Positions 61,953-64,000 of a stretch of 64,000 nt of DNA are shown one piece after another. Origin of the DNA: Acidimicrobiia bacterium (lineage in GTDB: Bacteria > Actinomycetota > Acidimicrobiia > Spongiisociales > Spongiisociaceae); the NCBI GenBank assembly GCA_009841105.1, contig VXMM01000023.1, positions 1 to 64,000 of the forward strand, read 5' to 3'. Position numbers and translations under genes: made by a program. Each line of letters opens with the position of its first letter. The first letter of the stretch is position 1. Below the pieces are notes generated by a model. That model searched no databases, was not told the origin of the DNA, and saw only the letters and a list, made by a program, of their open reading frames with translations.

Positions 61953-63194
61953 ATGGGTATGTACGAAGTAGCAGCCTTCCACGACGCAGACCCGATGCTG
62001 GTCGCTGAGAACAACCTCACGGAATCCCAGCGCGAGATCGACCGGCTCCGGGGTCGCCAGCTCGGCTGGTTGAAGATGGTGATCCGGCAGCGGGGGATCG
62101 TCCGGGACGGTTACCGATCGCTGGTCGATTGGACGGCTTCCCGCCTCGACATACCGCATACGGTGGCCCGCGACCTCGCCTACCTGGCCCGGCGGCTGGA
62201 CGACGACACCATTGACCTGATGAAAAGGGGCCACCTCCCGTTCGACCGGACCGTCTCCACCCAGCGCCTCGTCCAGGCAGGAGGGAGATCAGCCGACGTC
62301 GCCGCGTCAGCTGATCTGGACCTGGCGGGCGTCGCCAAGCTGGCCACCAAGTTCCGCAAGCTCAGCCGGGGCTACGAACGGAAGGCCTTCGAGCGACAGT
62401 ACGTGAACCTGAAGGTGTCCGAGGACGGCGCCGCATGGCACCTGTCGGGCAGGCTCACCGCCACCGACGGCCAGATCGTGCGCAAGGCTCTCGACCGGCG
62501 GGCTGACCGGATCCCTTCTATGGCTTTCCCATCTGATGTCGATTCCGACCTCTCGCCGGGACAGAAACAGGCCATCGGCCTCGCAACCATGGCCCAGGAC
62601 GACCTGGATCAACACCTCACACCCGGCGATCCCACGGGCAGGGAGCCGGTCATCATGCTCGTCAAGGACCAAGCTCTCGCCGACGAGTCCGGCAACACCC
62701 GAGGCGTCGAGCTGTTCAACGGTCCCCGAGTGGGACCTCAAACCGTTGAACTGGTCGAATGCGAGGGCCGCACCGAACCGGTCACCCTCCAAGACGGCCA
62801 AGTCGCGGAAACCGGGCGGCCGCATCGCCAGGTCCCCAGACGGCTCCGCCGAGCCGTACTCGCAAGAGACCGCAAGTGCGTCATCGACTCCTGCCAGAGC
62901 AGCTACCGGCTCCAGACCCACCACGTCATTCCCAGACGCGACGGCGGCGCCAACACCGCCGCCAACCTGGCCACCCTCTGCTGGTACCACCACCACATCG
63001 CCGTCCACCGGCGAGGACACCGGATCGACCCCGACACACCACCACACCGCCGCCGGCTACTCCCACCCCCAACCTGGACCGGCTACCGGCACCCCACCAA
63101 CGTTGAATACTTCAGCCCCTTCCAGCAGCAACAACGGGCCTACCAGGAATACCTGGACAGATACCAACCCCAACTGCCCGACCCCGGCGGATAG
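61953..63194 (+). CDS. DUF222-HNH endonuclease family protein (13E12-type)
   Basis: 413 residues. N-terminal DUF222 helical region (LTESQREIDRLRGRQL to about residue 250) and C-terminal HNH nuclease: HHVIPRRDGGANTAANLATLC, WYHHHIAVHRRG, with cysteines in CVIDSCQ. Such 13E12-like proteins are multicopy in actinobacteria and linked to REP13E12 elements and prophage sites; function unproven. ATG 61953 (MGMYEVAAF) is preferred to a TTG at 61878 that would overlap the promoter candidate. No flanking repeats or other mobile genes are seen. Confidence 0.85.
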   Translation: MGMYEVAAFHDADPMLVAENNLTESQREIDRLRGRQLGWLKMVIRQRGIVRDGYRSLVDWTASRLDIPHTVARDLAYLARRLDDDTIDLMKRGHLPFDRTVSTQRLVQAGGRSADVAASADLDLAGVAKLATKFRKLSRGYERKAFERQYVNLKVSEDGAAWHLSGRLTATDGQIVRKALDRRADRIPSMAFPSDVDSDLSPGQKQAIGLATMAQDDLDQHLTPGDPTGREPVIMLVKDQALADESGNTRGVELFNGPRVGPQTVELVECEGRTEPVTLQDGQVAETGRPHRQVPRRLRRAVLARDRKCVIDSCQSSYRLQTHHVIPRRDGGANTAANLATLCWYHHHIAVHRRGHRIDPDTPPHRRRLLPPPTWTGYRHPTNVEYFSPFQQQQRAYQEYLDRYQPQLPDPGG

Positions 63195-63236
63195 GCGCTC
63201 CGCGGAACCCTCGCCGGGTCGATAGCGGGGGAGCGC
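63195..63236 (+). terminator. Inverted repeat after the DUF222-HNH gene
   Basis: GCGCTCC (63195-63201) pairs with GGAGCGC (63230-63236), with a nested ACCC/GGGT pair inside. It begins at the base after the stop codon. No T-run, so assignment as terminator is tentative. Confidence 0.35.
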
Positions 63237-63284
63237 GGCCTGTAGATTCTTCCCCCTGGCGCGTACGAGAATCCGGAGTTGCCA

Positions 63285-64000
63285 TTGAGAAGTCGCCATA
63301 GCCCCGATCCGACGCGGGTGGCTCGAGCGGCCCGGTTCGTGGCCATCAGCGTCGTCCTTCTGGTCATGTGGGGGCACCCGGTCGGGCCTACCGCCGGGTC
63401 ACCGACGGAAGTCGCGCCCATCGGAGGCCAAGGCGCCATGATCGTGAACGGATTCGCGGTGCCCATCCCGCGTCCGACGAACGATGAACTCGTAATGCGC
63501 CCGGTTGCCCGGATCGCGGGTGAATTCGCTCCCAAGTCGGTCGTGGCGTCGGGAACCGGGTTGTACCTGGCCCAGAACATGATGTACCGGCACACGATCT
63601 CGGTCCTGGACCACAACAAGCGCCTCGTCAAGACCATCGACGATTCGGTCGACCTGCGGGAGTTCGGGTTCGACGCCTCGGGCGATGTCTACCGGGGAGC
63701 ACCCGTGGAGGCGGCCTTCACGTCGGATGGTTCGTTCGCCTTCGTGTCGAACTACCGCATGTACGGTCCCGGATACGACCCGCAGGCCGGCAGCGACAAC
63801 TGCGGGAGGGAGCAGGGGCAAGACAGCTTTGTATACCGCGTAGACACCACGGCGCTCGCGATCGACCGTGTCTATCAGGTCGGTCCGGTACCCAAACACC
63901 TGGCCGTGACACCGGACGATCGTCTCCTGGTGGTCTCAAACTGGTGCGGCTTCGATGTCACCGTGATCGACCTGGTCACGCACGAGACGCTTGCCGAAAT
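63285..64000 (+). CDS. Exported beta-propeller (YVTN-type) protein, 3'-truncated
   Basis: The frame stays open to the end of the window; 238 residues are visible. TTG 63285 is chosen because GGAG (63275-63278) sits six bases ahead and a basic start plus hydrophobic stretch (FVAISVVLLVMWG) forms a signal peptide. The exported part has repeats of the YVTN kind (TSDGSFAFVSNYR; AVTPDDRLLVVSNWCGFDVTVIDL), a seven-blade-propeller hallmark. Surface protein or binding/catalytic propeller; function not deducible. Confidence 0.75.
   Translation, partial: MRSRHSPDPTRVARAARFVAISVVLLVMWGHPVGPTAGSPTEVAPIGGQGAMIVNGFAVPIPRPTNDELVMRPVARIAGEFAPKSVVASGTGLYLAQNMMYRHTISVLDHNKRLVKTIDDSVDLREFGFDASGDVYRGAPVEAAFTSDGSFAFVSNYRMYGPGYDPQAGSDNCGREQGQDSFVYRVDTTALAIDRVYQVGPVPKHLAVTPDDRLLVVSNWCGFDVTVIDLVTHETLAE

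Noticed and set aside
61953-63194. DUF222-HNH gene as part of an intact mobile element
   Set aside because: No flanking repeats, recombinase or phage genes are present; such genes are commonly chromosomal in actinobacteria.

Overview
The window is high-GC, densely packed bacterial chromosome with many GTG/TTG starts and 1-8 bp start/stop overlaps. The marker genes point to an actinobacterium: a mycothiol synthase (mshD), the phosphatidylinositol-phosphate synthase / PatA-like / PimA-like trio, a GarA-like FHA protein followed by MerR regulators and a DUF151 protein, an AIM24 protein and a DUF222-HNH protein. The Thr/Ala/Pro lipoprotein linkers and the abundance of HyuA/HyuB, CaiB-type and Liv-type genes would suit an uncultured Acidimicrobiia-like lineage, but that placement is inference. 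No rRNA, tRNA, CRISPR array, transposase or integrase was recognised.

Layout. (1) 1-9120: oligopeptide-type ABC transporter: two tandem solute-binding lipoproteins (the first cut by the window edge), permeases B and C, ATPases D and F. B, C and D all carry extra membrane segments. (2) 9117-14353: conserved actinobacterial block: pgsA-like, FHA, MerR, D,D-carboxypeptidase, hypoxanthine phosphoribosyltransferase, DUF151, MerR with a palindrome in its promoter region, and a small PD-(D/E)xK-like protein. (3) 14418-20050: alpha/beta hydrolase, EamA transporter, zinc-ribbon membrane protein (minus strand), mshD, thrS. (4) 20331-44372: 21 genes on one strand with almost no gaps: Liv-type binding protein, RidA, EthD, IclR, LivHMGF, then two HyuA-HyuB-class III aminotransferase triads, a CaiB-type CoA-transferase, 2-oxoacid dehydrogenase E1alpha/E1beta/E2, two short-chain dehydrogenases and an M24 hydrolase. 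(5) 44405-49490, minus strand: CitE-like lyase, compact PEP-synthase/RPH-like protein, second M24 hydrolase, zinc alcohol dehydrogenase. (6) 49568-53395, minus: small membrane protein, citrate synthase, EF-G-like GTPase. (7) 53485-58335, plus: PIP synthase, PatA-like, PimA-like, pdxS, pdxT, yebC. (8) 58351-64000: membrane sulfite-oxidase-like protein, msrB, AIM24, DUF222-HNH, and a beta-propeller protein cut by the window end.

Region 4 (with 5) looks like a complete uptake-and-catabolism unit for an unidentified nitrogen compound. Liv-type uptake feeds ATP-dependent ring or amide opening (HyuAB), transamination (class III PLP enzymes, with RidA clearing reactive imines), redox steps (SDRs, MDR), oxidative decarboxylation (E1/E2), CoA transfer and C-C lyase steps, under an IclR regulator. 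The substrate cannot be read from sequence; lactams, hydantoins and other cyclic amides are the natural candidates. In Mycobacterium tuberculosis thrS lies close to pgsA1-patA-pimA-pdxS-pdxT-yebC; here the same genes in the same direction are separated by about 33 kb containing this catabolic unit, so it appears to sit inside an otherwise conserved block.
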